Shown: one piece after another, positions 62,889-64,000 of the stretch
Numbering within the stretch: position 1 is the stretch's first letter
How the letters are laid out: every line of letters begins with the position of its first letter
Origin: Apus apus
Lineage: Eukaryota; Chordata; Aves; Apodiformes; Apodidae
Direction of reading: 5' to 3'
Length of the DNA stretch: 64,000 bases
Assembly (NCBI RefSeq): GCF_020740795.1
Contig: NC_067299.1
Location: 7,610,001-7,674,000, forward strand
Notes under the pieces: model-generated
What the model saw: the letters and a program-made list of their open reading frames with translations, nothing else
The model's database searches: none
Told to the model about the DNA's origin: nothing
Made by a program: the position numbers and the translations under genes

Positions 62889-63259
62889 ATATGACTTTAT
62901 TAGCAGGACACTGGATATTGATCTTCTTTCAGTACTTTTCTGTTTTTCCTTTTTACCATTTTGTGGTAACCACTTTTTGCTGAAGACTCTGAATGCTGCT
63001 GAAACGTGGTGGGCATGAGTGAGCTGTGTGTCTCCTGAACAGATAAATGCTAATCCCCCCCAAAAAATATAATGAAAAATGTACTGAGAATTTAGCTCCT
63101 TGAAATTTTTCTGTTGAGTTCTGATACTTCCTGAAAAGCACAAGAAATGCACTGTTTTGTAATCTCTTTTCACAAATGTCATTGAGAATATGGAACTGCA
63201 ACTGGTTCTTGCTCATCTCCAAAGCTGGGCAGCACCTGTCATCCCTTCTGTGTTACTAC

Positions 63260-63280
63260 AAAAAAAAAAAAAAAAAAAAA
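63260..63280 (+). repeat. A21 homopolymer run
   Basis: Twenty-one consecutive A, about 0.9 kb after the RABEP1 stop. I see no target-site duplication or recognisable retrocopy in front of it. In a transcript, such a run could prime oligo-dT and give false 3' ends. Confidence 0.9.
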
Positions 63281-64000
63281 GGAAGAGGTAGTAAAAATCC
63301 TGTACATTGTCTGAGCAGGGGCACGGGGATCATGCAGGTCTGCTTTGCTCCAGTGGATGGCACCAGGTGTAAAGGTGTGACCTTCCCCTGGGAAGGTGCT
63401 GACTGGCACAGTCAGCACGACCCCACCTCCCTGGGGAGTGTGTGCAGAGCAGGGATCGTTCCCTCATCCCAGAGCACAACTGCTGGAGCTGCATTTTGTG
63501 CTGGTTCAGGTTGGAAAGGCACATCTCTGCCCTCTGGGTGTTCTGCTGTCGCTCTGAGCTGACTCCAGCGCTGCCCGTGTTTCTCTAACCTACCTGTGTG
63601 AGGTGGCAGAGGCAAGGAATTCTTGTGGTCAATCAGGTGCTGGCAGGTTTGGGTTTCTTGTTCTGCAGATGTATGGCAGTGACATGGCCATTCCTCCTCT
63701 TGTCCTCCTGTCGTTGAGGTGTCAATGGCTTCATGGATGGTTGCAGGGGCTGGTAATACTGGTGGTGCAAAATGAGCTCTTGAACTGGCCCCTACTTAGG
63801 ACTCAGCTGAAAGGAGGCTGAAGGAGCAGGTCATTACTCTCCAAAATGTGCCACTTGGACTTTCCTCCACTGCTTATTGGTTTTTCTTTACCCACTTGGC
63901 CATAGATCTGAAGGTGATGAAGAAAATGCTCCAAACTCTTAATGCACATGACTACAGTTGAAGTGCTTCAGTCCCATTTTTAGCAGTGTATCTATATCCT

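Larger units (their letters stand above)
62369..64000 (+). other. RABEP1: RABEP1 3' UTR and downstream sequence
   Basis: Follows the stop codon. The 3' UTR probably runs at least to the ATTAAA at 62883 and may run further, since the human 3' UTR, as I recall, is long. An A21 run lies at 63260-63280. Human NUP88 lies convergent and next to RABEP1. I looked on the minus strand for its C-terminal exon and saw none, so it is outside the window or not adjacent. Confidence 0.6.

Noticed and set aside
62369..64000. NUP88 last exon expected convergent with RABEP1
   Set aside because: No minus-strand frame here matches the NUP88 C-terminus as I recall it; the gene may begin beyond the window.
1..64000. 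CRISPR arrays, phage, integrons, bacterial operons or a novel defence-type system
   Set aside because: The window is vertebrate genomic DNA with a spliced gene and LINE fragments; no such structure is present.

Overview
This is a stretch of vertebrate nuclear genome, almost certainly from a bird. The evidence is widely spaced GT-AG exons, a CpG-island promoter, and many short, 5'-truncated CR1 LINE fragments whose tails carry the ATTCTGTG-type repeat typical of avian genomes. I cannot name the species from sequence alone. There are no bacterial genes, operons, CRISPR arrays or phage features.

One gene fills about three quarters of the window: RABEP1, encoding rabaptin-5, on the + strand. The ATG is at 15774 and the TGA ends at 62368. 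I placed 18 coding exons by reading the conserved protein across each splice site. All 17 introns are GT-AG, every phase agrees, and the spliced frame is 860 codons plus stop. The human protein, from memory, has 862 residues. Rabaptin-5 is a long coiled-coil effector on early endosomes. It binds Rab4 through its N-terminal part, the Rab5 exchange factor Rabex-5 and GGA GAT domains through the middle of its C-terminal half, GGA/AP-1 ear domains through a short FGPLV motif, and Rab5-GTP through its C-terminal coiled coil.

Layout. Positions 1-15000 lie upstream and contain no gene I can identify. They hold an internally deleted CR1 copy (9532-10430), a purine microsatellite (12486-12636), a small TA repeat, and some exon-like open frames that I flag without naming. 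Positions 15000-16350 are a CpG island with a G-rich minisatellite (15070-15285), a CTC repeat, an NRF1-like site, a possible Arg-rich upstream ORF and coding exon 1. Intron 1 (15808-34624) is the longest and holds two CR1 fragments and a perfect AT-rich hairpin. Exons 2-4 lie at 34.6-38.0 kb, exons 5-8 at 44.5-48.5 kb, the large motif-rich exon 9 at 51.1-51.5 kb, and exons 10-18 at 53.7-62.4 kb. The last 1.6 kb is 3' UTR and downstream sequence with a candidate ATTAAA signal and a 21-nt A run. The neighbour expected from human synteny, convergent NUP88, is not recognisable before the window ends.

I found no convincing new biological system. The items most worth checking are the structured CpG-island promoter with its possible uORF, the divergent 33-residue cassette exon 12, the perfect intronic hairpin, and several unassigned open frames.
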